Below are positions 1-8,102 of a DNA stretch of 20,061 nucleotides, in pieces (positions within the stretch are counted from its first letter, which is position 1; every line of letters starts with the position of its first letter). This DNA comes from an uncultured Clostridia bacterium (lineage in GTDB: Bacteria > Bacillota > Clostridia > Peptostreptococcales > Anaerovoracaceae). The notes below the pieces were generated by a model. The model saw only the letters and a program-made list of their open reading frames with translations. It was not told the origin of the DNA and made no database searches. The DNA is taken from NCBI GenBank assembly GCA_934255435.1, contig CAKQNZ010000020.1, forward strand, positions 1-20,061, given 5' to 3'. A program made the translations under genes and the position numbers.

Positions 1-126
1 TGTCAACGCAGGAAGTTCTGCATGATTCTTTTCTGAATACTCCTCGAAGATTTCTCCCACCTTACGCTGTTCCCAAGCTTTGGCAAATGCTTTGAAATGT
101 TGAAACTTGTCGTATAATATATCATA
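1..126 (-). pseudogene. hsdS: Type I restriction specificity subunit (HsdS) fragment, cut by window edge
   Basis: Read leftwards from 126, the open frame gives 42 residues containing AWEQRKVGEIFEEYSEKN and then AELPALT. The W-E-Q-R-K-x-G-E-I block is the hallmark that opens a target-recognition domain in many Firmicutes HsdS proteins, which choose the DNA site for type I restriction-modification. An in-frame stop lies just upstream (127-129), and there is no ATG, GTG or TTG before the conserved block. The visible piece therefore cannot be the normal start of a gene. It may be a silent, recombinable hsdS cassette or decayed remains. The gene runs off the left edge, so its length, the second recognition domain and any hsdM or hsdR partners are unseen. 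Identification rests on one short motif and is moderate. Confidence 0.6.
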
Positions 127-317
127 TCATATATTTTAGTTTTATGAAAAAGGACATATACAGTCTATAAACTCAGTGTATAATATATATAGAAACCGTT
201 TCATGAATGTTTGCTTTGTTGCAGGTAAAAGGTATGATGGTACAATCTTGAGAAGATTTGTTGTAAAAGTTACTATAAGAATGTACAGAAAGTGGAAAAT
301 AAAAATAGGAGGCGGAT
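127..317. other. Intergenic region upstream of fic
   Basis: This stretch is AT-rich and holds no credible gene. A TATAAT hexamer lies near 178-183, but I see no good -35 box at 16-18 bases. The ribosome site of the Fic gene (AGGAGGCGG) lies at its right end. Confidence 0.5.
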
Positions 318-1454
318 ATGGACAGAGATCCGTTTAAGGAATATTTGAAGGAGTCTGAGCCGGACAAGGCATATAAAGGCTATGCCTGGAGTACAGCGAT
401 AGGGCTGCAGGCGGTTGACAGACTCAAACCGTCTGAATATTTGATAGATATTGCCATTCAGAATATCGAAGGCAAGATCACGATGAAGGAAGCACGAGAG
501 CTTATCGACAGCTATTATGAAGAAAGGCCGGTGCATTCATCTGTTGATGAACGTACCAAGGAGGCAGATAAGGTTTCTTCACGTATTGCGGAGATACTTT
601 CGGAAACGGCGTTTTCATTTTCTCCGAATGAGTATATTGCTATCCACCGCAGGCTTTTTGATGGGATCTATAACCATGCCGGAAAGATCAGAGAATATAA
701 CATCATGAAGAAAGAATGGGTGCTTGGCGGTGCGACTGTTATATATGGAAGTGCTTCGGAACTGAGGGCAACGCTTGAATATGATTTTTCGCAGGAAAAA
801 GAATTTAGCTATAAAGGACTTTCAATGGATGAGGTCATACACCATTTTGCTGTATTCATTTCAAGGTTATGGCAGATCCATATTTTCGGAGAAGGCAATA
901 CGAGAACAACTGCAGTGTTCTTTATCAAATATGTGAGGACACTTGGTTTTTCTGCAACCAATGATATTTTTGCAGAAAATGCCTGGTATTTCAGAAATGC
1001 ACTCGTTCGAGCGAATTATACGGATTTACAGAGAGGTATACATGAAACTACAGAATATCTTGAAATATTTCTCAGAAATCTGCTTTTGGACGAAAAACAC
1101 GAACTCCACAACCGGTATCTTCACATAAGTGGACTTCTGGATGAACAAAAAGTGGATATTGAAAGTGGAAAAGTGGATATTGAAAGTGGAAAAGTGGATA
1201 TTCAGAATAAAAAAGTGGACATTGAAAGAATTCTTTTGCGGAATGGGGGCAGTTTTTCTGCAAAAACGATCGCACATATACGTAGGCTTTTTGAGAGGTA
1301 TGGCCTTGATGGAATATTCGGCAGGAGTGCTGTCATGGAGCTTTTGGGATTGAAAAGTTCAGGTGCGTCCAGGCTGCTTTCTAATTTAGTTCAGGCAGAT
1401 ATAATAGAGCCGGTGTCTGGTCATGGGAAAGGAAAATATAAATTCAGAGGTTGA
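318..1454 (+). CDS. Fic-domain protein with C-terminal winged helix
   Basis: The protein has 378 residues and starts at an ATG behind AGGAGGCGG. Fic proteins transfer AMP or another phosphate-containing group to target proteins. The core motif is HIFGEGNTRTT near residues 188-198. It fits the HxFx(D/E)GNxR pattern, but T replaces the second G of the textbook GNGR, a variant seen in many Fic proteins. An upstream flap region (KKEWVLGGATVIYGSA) is also present. Residues 278-305 are four 7-residue repeats of the KVDIESG type, probably a helical linker. The C-terminus (GIFGRSAVMELLGLKSSGASRLLSNLV) reads as a winged-helix DNA-binding domain, so the protein may bind its own promoter. It lies next to a restriction fragment and a Septu-like pair, which fits a defence or toxin role; that role is inferred. 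No antitoxin gene is obvious. Confidence 0.88.
   Translation: MDRDPFKEYLKESEPDKAYKGYAWSTAIGLQAVDRLKPSEYLIDIAIQNIEGKITMKEARELIDSYYEERPVHSSVDERTKEADKVSSRIAEILSETAFSFSPNEYIAIHRRLFDGIYNHAGKIREYNIMKKEWVLGGATVIYGSASELRATLEYDFSQEKEFSYKGLSMDEVIHHFAVFISRLWQIHIFGEGNTRTTAVFFIKYVRTLGFSATNDIFAENAWYFRNALVRANYTDLQRGIHETTEYLEIFLRNLLLDEKHELHNRYLHISGLLDEQKVDIESGKVDIESGKVDIQNKKVDIERILLRNGGSFSAKTIAHIRRLFERYGLDGIFGRSAVMELLGLKSSGASRLLSNLVQADIIEPVSGHGKGKYKFRG
1149..1232 (+). repeat. Four 21-bp in-frame tandem repeats inside fic
   Basis: Four consecutive 21-bp units encode KVDIESG, KVDIESG, KVDIQNK and KVDIERI. The first two units are identical in DNA and the others differ by a few bases. Because the unit is seven codons, gain or loss by slippage would change linker length without breaking the frame. 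Confidence 0.95.
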
Positions 1455-1614
1455 TGTATAAAGTGGATCATGATCAGATGAGAAAATACTTTACAAATGG
1501 TGGAGATGCATCAGAAGCAAATTATTAATAGTACAGTAAGAGTTATTATGTTGGAATAAATATAACCTTGGACTGGGGTTTAGAGATAATAAAATGAAAG
1601 AGGTGATAGATAGA

Positions 1615-2908
1615 ATGTATATTAAAACATTAACACTTCAAAATTTTAAAGGTTTTGATAATATTGAATTGGATTTTCATCCGGATCTGAGTGTTATCGT
1701 AGGTGCGAATGGATCAGGCAAAACATCTGTTATGGAGGGCGCTGCGATTGCTTTGAGTGCCATGTTCGTAAAAATGGATGGCTTGTCGGGACGGCGTATT
1801 GATAAAAGCCAGGCTCATCTGAAGGCTTTTGAAATGGGAAGTACCAAAGATGTGCAGCCACAGTATCCGGTAACAGTTAAAGCATCAGCGGTGCTGAATT
1901 CAGGGATAATTGAATGGTCCAGAAGTCTGAATAAATCTACAGGAAGTACAACTGTTGGAGATGCAAAGGAAATGATCGAATTGGGAATCAGATTTCAGGA
2001 GCATCTGAGACAGGGCGATAAAGAGCTCATTCTGCCTGTCATCGCTTATTATGGGACCGGAAGACTGTGGGATTACCATAGAGAAAAGCAAAGTGATGTT
2101 TTTGAGTCTAATAATCGTATAAATGGATATGTGGACTGTGTAGATGGAACTGCGAATATAAAACTTATGATGAACTGGTTTTTAAAAATGACTGTTCAAA
2201 AATACCAGAATCCAGGAACTTGGGCTGGACAGTCTTCCTGAACTGGAGGCAGTGTATTCTGCGATGGAAACCTGCTATCGTAAAATTACCGGGCATGATA
2301 ATGTAAAAATGCAATATAACATGGGTACAAAAGAACTGGAAATCGCATACAGGGATGATTCAGGTAAGTTGATGCGCATTCCTGTCAATCAGTTGAGTGA
2401 CGGATACAAAAGCACGATCAGTCTCGTGGCAGATATTGCTTATCGTATGGCAGTTCTGAACCCTCAGCTTTTGGGTGATGTATGCAAGGAAACAGATGGC
2501 ATCGTGTTGATCGATGAAGTAGATCTGCATTTACATCCGAAATGGCAGCAGAGTATCATAGGTGATCTGACAGAAATTTTCCCTAAAGTTCAGTTTATCG
2601 TAAGTACACATGCACCGGAAGTCATCAATTCAGTATCCAGAGAAAATGTAATAGTGCTGGAAAACAATCAGGCTGTTTCGGCACCGGCAGAAACTTATGG
2701 GAAAGATGACAATGGAATTTTACGGACTATCATGCACGTGAAAGAACGCCCAAATGAGATCGTGCAGAAATTCGATGATTTTTATGATCTGCTTAAAAAG
2801 GGAAAATATATCGAGGCAGGAGAAGTTTTGGATGATCTTGAGAATATTTTAGATGATGATCCGGATCTGGCTTCAATGCGAGTTCAGCTTGATTTAGAGC
2901 AGCTTTGA
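1615..2908 (+). pseudogene. ptuA: PtuA-like AAA/ABC ATPase (Septu), one apparent frameshift
   Basis: This is an overlapping-ATPase of the kind paired with an HNH nuclease in Septu phage defence. I place the start at ATG 1615, nine bases after GAGGTG, giving MYIKTLTLQNFKGF, the usual opening of this family. The Walker A motif is GANGSGKTS (residues 30-38). After the break come a signature-like LSDGYKS, the Walker B VLIDEVDLHLHP and the H-loop STHAPEV. The first frame ends in unrelated residues and stops at 2239-2241. Homology resumes in the next frame from about 2213 (QELGLDSLPELEAVYSAM). Removing one base near 2209-2214 would restore a protein of about 430 residues. No slippery site or internal stop typical of programmed frameshifting is present. 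The choice is between a real mutation and a sequencing error. The pairing with the next gene makes Septu the best call. Confidence 0.8.
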
Positions 2909-2919
2909 GGGTAAAAGAT

Positions 2920-3580
2920 ATGATAAAGATAACAAAAGGACAAGAACCTAGAGAATTGCTTCAATACAGACGTCAGGAAGTTGCTTCTTATGCAGATATG
3001 GACAAAGGCGTAAAAGATAAAGTACTTCACAGTCTTCTTTCTGAACAGGGACATTTATGTGCTTATTGCATGAGTCAGATTGATGGTAATACTGGAAAGC
3101 ATAGAGCGACGATAGAACATTGCATTTCTCAGGCGGAAACATCAGAATCAGAGCGATTGAATTACAAAAACATGGTTGCCGTTTGCTGGGGAAACAGGGA
3201 TGCTCATGATAATAATGATAAAACCTGTGATGCTAATCGAGGGAGCTTAGTCCCGGCTAAGCAGGATATGAAAGTGATCGATGTTTTCGATGACAGGACT
3301 TTAAAAGATATAAAGTATTCTACTGATGGGACTATTTATTCTGACGATCCAGATGTAGAAGAAGATCTGAATTTGAGATTGAATTTGAACTGCGAGGCTC
3401 GTCAGCTACGGAAGTGCAGGTTAGATGCATTACATACGGTGCAGAATTAACAGGGATTATCCAAACAGGACTGCTCCCCAAAAGTATTTACAGGATCTTC
3501 TGGATCATTATACAAAGTCTCGGGGAAAAAAGCTTCCGTATAGCGGGATCATTATCGACTGGTTAAGCAGAAAAGTATAG
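2920..3580 (+). pseudogene. ptuB: PtuB-like HNH endonuclease (TIGR02646-type), apparent C-terminal frameshift
   Basis: This is the nuclease partner of the ATPase upstream. The likely start is ATG 2920, about nine bases after GAGG at the end of ptuA; a TTG at 2905 is the alternative. HNH and zinc-ligand residues are visible: CAYC (47-50), IEH (65-67), and a later segment running from NMVAVCWGN to KTCDANRG. The uninterrupted frame stops at 3448-3450, after LDALHTVQN. In the next frame the sequence continues as QKYLQDLLDHYTKSRGKK and then LPYSGIIIDWLSRKV, ending at TAG 3578-3580. This looks like the conserved C-terminus of the family. Dropping one A of AA near 3445-3446 joins the two into about 220 residues. 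Without that, the protein loses its last 43 or so residues. I infer decay or a base-calling error. The lack of any reverse transcriptase nearby argues against a retron. Confidence 0.75.
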
Positions 3581-3599
3581 ATTTGGTTTATTAACCTGG

Positions 3600-3628
3600 T
3601 TGCATTGTTATTAGGTACTTAATATAAA
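3600..3628 (+). promoter_or_regulatory. Possible promoter between ptuB and the terminator
   Basis: TTGCAT (3600-3605), a 17-base spacer and TATAAA (3623-3628) resemble a vegetative promoter. It points at only about 80 bases of non-coding sequence before a strong terminator, so it would produce a very short RNA. This rests on consensus match alone. Confidence 0.35.
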
Positions 3629-3681
3629 ACAGCGATTTTGCAGTAAAGACTGAATTTTACAAAGATGATATGGTATCGCAG

Positions 3682-3712
3682 CCGGGGCAGAGGATCCCCG
3701 GTTTTTTCTTTT
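3682..3712 (+). terminator. Rho-independent terminator closing the defence island
   Basis: A CCGGGG / CCCCGG stem with an eight-base loop is followed by TTTTTTCTTTT. It separates the Septu-like genes from the lipid operon. Confidence 0.9.
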
Positions 3713-3751
3713 ATTTGGGACTTATGGCTTGACGCCTGATGATGCTACATT

Positions 3752-3793
3752 CAGAATCATTAAGATTTGGTTCAGGAAATATTAATGATTCTG
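3752..3793. repeat. Perfect 12-bp inverted repeat upstream of the lipid operon
   Basis: CAGAATCATTAA (3752-3763) and its exact complement TTAATGATTCTG (3782-3793) are separated by 18 bases. No T-run follows, so it is not a terminator. Its position 39 bases before the first gene of the operon fits an operator for a dimeric regulator or a leader hairpin. I found no clear promoter around it. Confidence 0.7.
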
Positions 3794-3831
3794 CCGGATA
3801 ATGTAGGTATACGATAAGAATATGGACAAAA

Positions 3832-4512
3832 ATGAAAGGGTGTGGTTTTTTGATAGAGCAGGGGGAAAGATGCAGGAGCCTTATATCTGACAGTGAAATG
3901 CAGTATGCTGACGACCGCAAAGCACACAGGCTGAATGACCGGCATGTCACACTGCTCAAAAGAATTTCTGTAGCACTGATAATACTTTTTTGTGTAGTGG
4001 TGACGGTGGTTCTTCTGAAGGCTTACTTCGAAGGAAAATTCGATTCAACAGAATCACTTCGGAAATACATAGAAGGGTATGGGATATTTGCACCTGTAGT
4101 CCTGACACTGATACAGGCTGCGCAGGTAGTCATACCTGTACTGCCGGGGTTCCTGGGCTGTGCTGTAGGTGCGGTGATGTTCGGCAGCGTAGGAGGATTC
4201 CTGTGTAATTACATAGGAATATCAGGAGGTTCGATCATTGCATTCCTGCTGGCAAGACGCTACGGGACGGCAATAGTGAAGGGAATGTTTTCCGAGGAAA
4301 AGTATGAAAAATGGTCAAACTTTGCAGCGAAAAGCAAATCATATACAGCAATACTGTTTGCAGGAATGGTACTGCCGCTTTTTCCGGATGACTTTTTCTG
4401 TTATTTTACAGGTCTGACGAAAATGTCTGTGAAAAAGTTCGTTATCATCATAGTCCTGGGCAAACCATGGTGCATACTGGCATACAGTATATTTTTCGCA
4501 GCGGTTTCATAA
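3832..4512 (+). CDS. TVP38/TMEM64 family (VTT/DedA-like) membrane protein
   Basis: The protein has 226 residues, with several hydrophobic segments and a cytoplasmic-type N-terminus of about 40 residues. The family core is visible: QVVIPVLPGFLGCAVGAVMFG, then GISGGSIIAFLLARRYG, and GMVLPLFPDDFFCYFTGLTKM, whose FxxxLPLFPDD stretch is the most diagnostic. DedA/VTT proteins are integral membrane proteins, several of which are now linked to moving lipids between leaflets. It is followed 27 bases later by pssA and then psd, the phosphatidylethanolamine pathway, which makes a lipid-transport role attractive but inferred. The start is uncertain. ATG 3832 has no ribosome site, while TTG 3850 has AAAGGG nine bases before it and would shorten the protein by six residues. 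Confidence 0.85.
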   Translation: MKGCGFLIEQGERCRSLISDSEMQYADDRKAHRLNDRHVTLLKRISVALIILFCVVVTVVLLKAYFEGKFDSTESLRKYIEGYGIFAPVVLTLIQAAQVVIPVLPGFLGCAVGAVMFGSVGGFLCNYIGISGGSIIAFLLARRYGTAIVKGMFSEEKYEKWSNFAAKSKSYTAILFAGMVLPLFPDDFFCYFTGLTKMSVKKFVIIIVLGKPWCILAYSIFFAAVS

Positions 4513-4539
4513 TTACATGTGTATTGAGGGGAATAAAAA

Positions 4540-5181
4540 ATGGAAGAAAAGAAATTTATAGGATTTTACAATTATACTGTCATACTGACTTACATAGGGA
4601 TGATAACAGGGCTTTTTGGAATAACTCTCGTTATGAACGAGGCGTTTTACGGGGCTGCGCTGGCACTTATGATATCAGGACTTTGTGATATGTTCGACGG
4701 CGCCATAGCATCAACAAAAGAACGCAGTGAAAGTGAGAAGCATTTCGGCATACAGATAGATTCGCTGAGCGATCTGATATGTTTCGGTGTGCTTCCTGGT
4801 TTTTTCCTGTACAAATCATGCGGTGAGACAAAGCTGAGTCTCGTGATCTCATGCTTTTACATACTCTGCGCCCTCGTGAGACTGGCATATTTCAATGTAA
4901 TGGAAACGGAAAGACAGAGCGTGGAAAGCGGCAGGAGAAAAGTATATCAGGGTCTTCCGGTGACTGCCATCGCACTGATACTGCCTGCGATGCTTATCAT
5001 CGACAACATCGCTCCGATCGATCTTATAACGGTGTTCAGGTTAGTCATGTGCGTGACGGCGATAGCTTTTATCATACAGGTGAAGATAAAAAAACCTGGC
5101 AGGGCAGGCAAAGTCATTCTCATACTTGCCGGTGCTGCTGAATTTGCTGTGCTGCTGGCAACGGGGGCAGGTCTGATATGA
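4540..5181 (+). CDS. pssA: CDP-diacylglycerol-serine O-phosphatidyltransferase
   Basis: This membrane enzyme makes phosphatidylserine from CDP-diacylglycerol and serine. The CDP-alcohol phosphatidyltransferase motif runs from D50 to D78: D50 and D53-G54 (CDMFDGAIAS), then G70, D74 and D78 (HFGIQIDSLSD). The three metal-binding aspartates are all present. The arginine usual in DGxxAR is serine here (DGAIAS), and the spacing before the glycine is longer than in the short form of the motif. A KERSESEK insert of this kind is common in Gram-positive PssA. At 213 residues with several hydrophobic helices, the length is typical. GAGGGG precedes the ATG. Its TGA overlaps the ATG of psd (ATGA), so the two are translationally coupled. 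Confidence 0.93.
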   Translation: MEEKKFIGFYNYTVILTYIGMITGLFGITLVMNEAFYGAALALMISGLCDMFDGAIASTKERSESEKHFGIQIDSLSDLICFGVLPGFFLYKSCGETKLSLVISCFYILCALVRLAYFNVMETERQSVESGRRKVYQGLPVTAIALILPAMLIIDNIAPIDLITVFRLVMCVTAIAFIIQVKIKKPGRAGKVILILAGAAEFAVLLATGAGLI

Positions 5182-6002
5182 AGAAAGAAAGTCTGTTCAT
5201 AAGGTTTGCATACGGCACATGCGTCGGACGTATCATGCTGAAACTCCTTGTAAATCCCAGGGTATCAGCTTTTATGGGCAAGCTGCTGGATTCAGGGATA
5301 TCCAGGCCGCTGATAAATTTTTACATAAAAAAGTACAATATGGATATGCGGGAATATGTGCGAAAAGACTATACTTCTTTCAATGATTTTTTCATAAGAG
5401 AAAGAACCTGTGATATGATAAGAAGAGACTTTGATGATGAGCTGATAAGTCCCTGCGACGGCATGCTCAGTATATATGACATAGACGAAAATTCACGCTA
5501 CAGGATAAAAAATATCAGCTACAGTCTGGAAGAACTTGTCGGAGACAGACGTGAAGCCCGCAGGTTCCGTGGCGGTATATGCATGATATTCAGGCTGGCG
5601 CCTTACAATTACCATCGGTACTGTTATACGGACAGCGGCAGGATAGTAAGGCGAGTCAGGATACCGGGGATACTTCATTGTGTCAGACCAGCAGCGTATG
5701 AAAGGTATCCGGTTTTCATACAGAACACCAGAGAGTATGTCATACAGGAAAGCGATCACTTTGAGCGACTGATACAGATGGAGATAGGTGCGCTGCTTGT
5801 TGGCCGTATCTGTAATTATAACAAATCCATGTTTGTTGCAAAGGGTGAAGAAAAGGGATATTTTGAATTTGGCGGTTCTACCGTTATGATGATTTTCACA
5901 AAAGATGCCGTGGAACCTGACGAACGATTTGCTGTATGTGCAGGAACAGGTGAAGAGACTGCCGTGCGGCAGGGTGAAAGGATCGGAAGCATACCGCTGT
6001 AA
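5178..6002 (+). CDS. psd: Phosphatidylserine decarboxylase proenzyme
   Basis: This enzyme converts phosphatidylserine to phosphatidylethanolamine. It is made as a proenzyme that cuts itself to form a pyruvoyl group. The cleavage motif GGST is at residues 232-235 (YFEFGGSTVMMIF), with the expected cut between Gly233 and Ser234. Other conserved residues are D94 in SPCDG and H146 in LAPYNYHRY. The 274-residue length fits the bacterial family. It overlaps pssA by four bases. The ribosome site of the response regulator (GGAGG) begins right after its stop, placing the regulator in the same transcript. Confidence 0.95.
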   Translation: MKKESLFIRFAYGTCVGRIMLKLLVNPRVSAFMGKLLDSGISRPLINFYIKKYNMDMREYVRKDYTSFNDFFIRERTCDMIRRDFDDELISPCDGMLSIYDIDENSRYRIKNISYSLEELVGDRREARRFRGGICMIFRLAPYNYHRYCYTDSGRIVRRVRIPGILHCVRPAAYERYPVFIQNTREYVIQESDHFERLIQMEIGALLVGRICNYNKSMFVAKGEEKGYFEFGGSTVMMIFTKDAVEPDERFAVCAGTGEETAVRQGERIGSIPL

Positions 6003-6012
6003 GGAGGACATT

Positions 6013-6717
6013 ATGAGCAAAGCGAATATACTGATAATCGAAGATGATGAAGATATCAGAGAGGGTGTGCGTATCCTCCTTGAAAGCGAGGATTACAGTG
6101 TCGAAGAGGCGGGAAACGGCAGTGATGGCCTTGCGATGCTGGACGAAGATACAGATCTGGTGATACTTGATATCATGATGCCGGGTATGTCGGGACTGAG
6201 GACATGTGAAGAACTCAGAAAGACCTCGTTCGTGCCGGTGCTTTTCCTTACGGCAAAGGCTCAGGAATCAGACAAGCTGATAGGACTTATGGCAGGTGGC
6301 GATGACTATCTGACGAAACCATTTTCATATTCGGAACTCCTCAGCCGTGTAAAAGCTCTGGTAAGACGCTATCAGGTGTATCAGGGCAAGGCTGGTGCTG
6401 CAGCGGGCAGCAGCTACATAGAATATTCAGGGATAAAGCTGCATGAAGAGTTCAATGAGGTGTATGCATATGGAGAAGAGAAGTCGCTTTCCGATATGGA
6501 ATACCGTATACTCAGACTTATGATGCAGAATCCAGGCAGAGTGTTTTCAGCGCAGATGCTGTATGAAAAAATATGGAACGAGCCGTACTTTTACAACTGC
6601 AACAGTACAGTCATGGTGCATATAAGGAAACTCAGGCTGAAGATAGAGAATGACCCTCATGAGCCGGAAGTTATCAAAACCGTGTGGGGGAGGGGGTACA
6701 AATTTGAAAAGCGGTAG
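6013..6717 (+). CDS. OmpR/PhoB-family response regulator
   Basis: The protein has 234 residues. The start at ATG 6013 follows TAAGGAGGACATT; a longer open frame beginning inside psd is not the gene. The receiver domain has acidic residues E10-D11-D12, phospho-acceptor D53 (LVILDIMMPG) and K102 (DDYLTKPFS). The C-terminal winged helix (SDMEYRILRLMMQNPGRVFS ... VWGRGYKF) is the OmpR/PhoB DNA-binding type. The kinase start overlaps its last codons, so the pair is coupled. Its position inside the pssA-psd operon suggests it reports on the membrane or envelope; its targets are not visible. The 12-bp inverted repeat at 3752-3793 is one possible site, though this family usually prefers direct repeats. 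Confidence 0.94.
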   Translation: MSKANILIIEDDEDIREGVRILLESEDYSVEEAGNGSDGLAMLDEDTDLVILDIMMPGMSGLRTCEELRKTSFVPVLFLTAKAQESDKLIGLMAGGDDYLTKPFSYSELLSRVKALVRRYQVYQGKAGAAAGSSYIEYSGIKLHEEFNEVYAYGEEKSLSDMEYRILRLMMQNPGRVFSAQMLYEKIWNEPYFYNCNSTVMVHIRKLRLKIENDPHEPEVIKTVWGRGYKFEKR

Positions 6718-8020
6718 AGACAGGAAACATTCCATATATTTAGAACTTCTTAGGCTGATCATTTTTGCTGTGGTGGTTTCAGGGATTTTTTTTGTTGCGA
6801 TCTTTTTTGGCGGCGAGACTCTGCTGGATAAATATTATATCAATTCGAAATGGGCGGAGTCACTGGATATAAAGTACATAGATTCTCTTCAGGAAACTGT
6901 GGATGATGAAAAGCTTTCAACTACAGATGATGACAGGATCTCGGAGTGGGTGGATGAAAACAGGATAACATTTCTTCAGATATACCGCAATGGAGTGCTG
7001 GTGTATGATTCATCACTTACAGATATGAGTGTGCTTGGTGATGAAGCCAGTATGACTTATAACTGGGAGCCTTTTTATACCGTGAAATTCAAGGATGGTA
7101 ATGCACAGGTGTCTGTCTACGGGTCGTATAAATACAGAGTCTATTATTATCTGATGGCTGCGGAGCTCATCGTTTCATTCATATTGTTTCTGGTGGTCAT
7201 GATGCTGGGGATACGAAAGAAGATGGATTACATTAAAAAGCTGTCAGATGAGATAGAGCTCCTTGAAGGTGGTGATCTGGATTACAGTATAACCGTAGAG
7301 GGGCGTGATGAGCTGGCTCTGCTGGCGGAAGGCGTGGATTCCATGAGGAAAGCATTCAGGTCACAGCTTGCCCGTGAGAAACTGATGATGGACGAGAACC
7401 GGCATGTTGTTACAGAGATGTCTCATGATCTCAGGACTCCGCTGACGTCCATAATGCTTTATGCGGATATCCTCAAAGCGGGAAAATACAAAAATGAGCA
7501 GCAGAAAAACGAATATATCGGAAGGATAAGCGACAAGACGACAAAAATGAAAAATCTTCTTGAGAATCTTTTCAAGTATCTTGTTGTATATGACGAAGAA
7601 GATATAGAGCTGGAAAAACCGCAGCTTCCGAAAAAACTTCTCTTCGATGTGATATCGGAAACCTGCGGGTATCTGGAGCACAATGGATTCACTGCAGAAC
7701 TGGAGCTGGAGTGGCCTGTGAGAAAGATCGCTGTGAACATGGAGTATATCATGCGGATATTCGACAATATATCGTCGAACCTTATGAAGTATGCGGATAC
7801 ATCATATCCTGTAGTCATTACTTCTGCAGGCACATCAGATAGTATGGAGATAAGGATCACCAATGTATGCAGCAGGTGTGAGGAAACAGAAGAAAGCAGC
7901 GGGATAGGTATACGCAGCATAGAGAACATGATGAGCAGGATGGACGGATACTGCAGAGTCGAAAACGATGACAGGAATTTCAGTATATGCCTTGGATTCA
8001 GGTTCTGCGACAGTCTGTGA
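6704..8020 (+). CDS. Sensor histidine kinase, two membrane segments
   Basis: I choose TTG 6704 as the start because GGGGGAGGGGG lies seven bases upstream, giving 438 residues that overlap the response regulator by 14 bases. TM1 is about residues 15-36 and TM2 about 147-170, with a small extracellular domain of about 110 residues between them. HAMP-like sequence follows. The HisKA motif is EMSHDLRTPLTSIMLYADIL, with H241 as the phosphorylated histidine. The ATPase domain has an N-box (NISSNLMKYA) and a G-box (SSGIGIRSIENMMSRMDG), but the DxGxG box is degenerate, as in many clostridial kinases. It probably phosphorylates the adjacent regulator. The sensed signal is unknown. Confidence 0.92.
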   Translation: MKSGRDRKHSIYLELLRLIIFAVVVSGIFFVAIFFGGETLLDKYYINSKWAESLDIKYIDSLQETVDDEKLSTTDDDRISEWVDENRITFLQIYRNGVLVYDSSLTDMSVLGDEASMTYNWEPFYTVKFKDGNAQVSVYGSYKYRVYYYLMAAELIVSFILFLVVMMLGIRKKMDYIKKLSDEIELLEGGDLDYSITVEGRDELALLAEGVDSMRKAFRSQLAREKLMMDENRHVVTEMSHDLRTPLTSIMLYADILKAGKYKNEQQKNEYIGRISDKTTKMKNLLENLFKYLVVYDEEDIELEKPQLPKKLLFDVISETCGYLEHNGFTAELELEWPVRKIAVNMEYIMRIFDNISSNLMKYADTSYPVVITSAGTSDSMEIRITNVCSRCEETEESSGIGIRSIENMMSRMDGYCRVENDDRNFSICLGFRFCDSL

Positions 8021-8035
8021 TATGTATATGAACTG

Positions 8036-8064
8036 TTGTACTTGTCCCTTCTCCATGATATAAT
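8036..8064 (+). promoter_or_regulatory. Promoter of yhbY
   Basis: TTGTAC (8036-8041), a 17-base spacer and a perfect TATAAT (8059-8064) lie 39 bases before the start codon. AAGGAG at 8088-8093 is the ribosome site. No terminator separates it from the kinase gene, so readthrough from the lipid operon is also possible. Confidence 0.8.
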
Positions 8065-8102
8065 CAGTAAGATCACAAAACGAAAGCAAGGAGCATCAGA
8101 AC

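Noticed and set aside
1454..1528. A 24-codon frame whose ATG overlaps the stop of fic
   Set aside because: It has no ribosome site of its own and no recognisable antitoxin motif such as SxxxEG. A coupled peptide cannot be excluded, but support is too thin.
1594..3580. Retron-type system, since retron Ec78 also uses PtuA/PtuB-like effectors
   Set aside because: No reverse transcriptase or msr-msd-like RNA lies next to the pair in this window.
5493..6020. 175-codon minus-strand frame across psd
   Set aside because: It lies opposite a clear psd gene and has no family signature, so it is a shadow frame.
7459..8076. 205-codon minus-strand frame across the histidine kinase
   Set aside because: It is opposite conserved kinase motifs and its sequence is low-complexity and serine-rich; a shadow frame.
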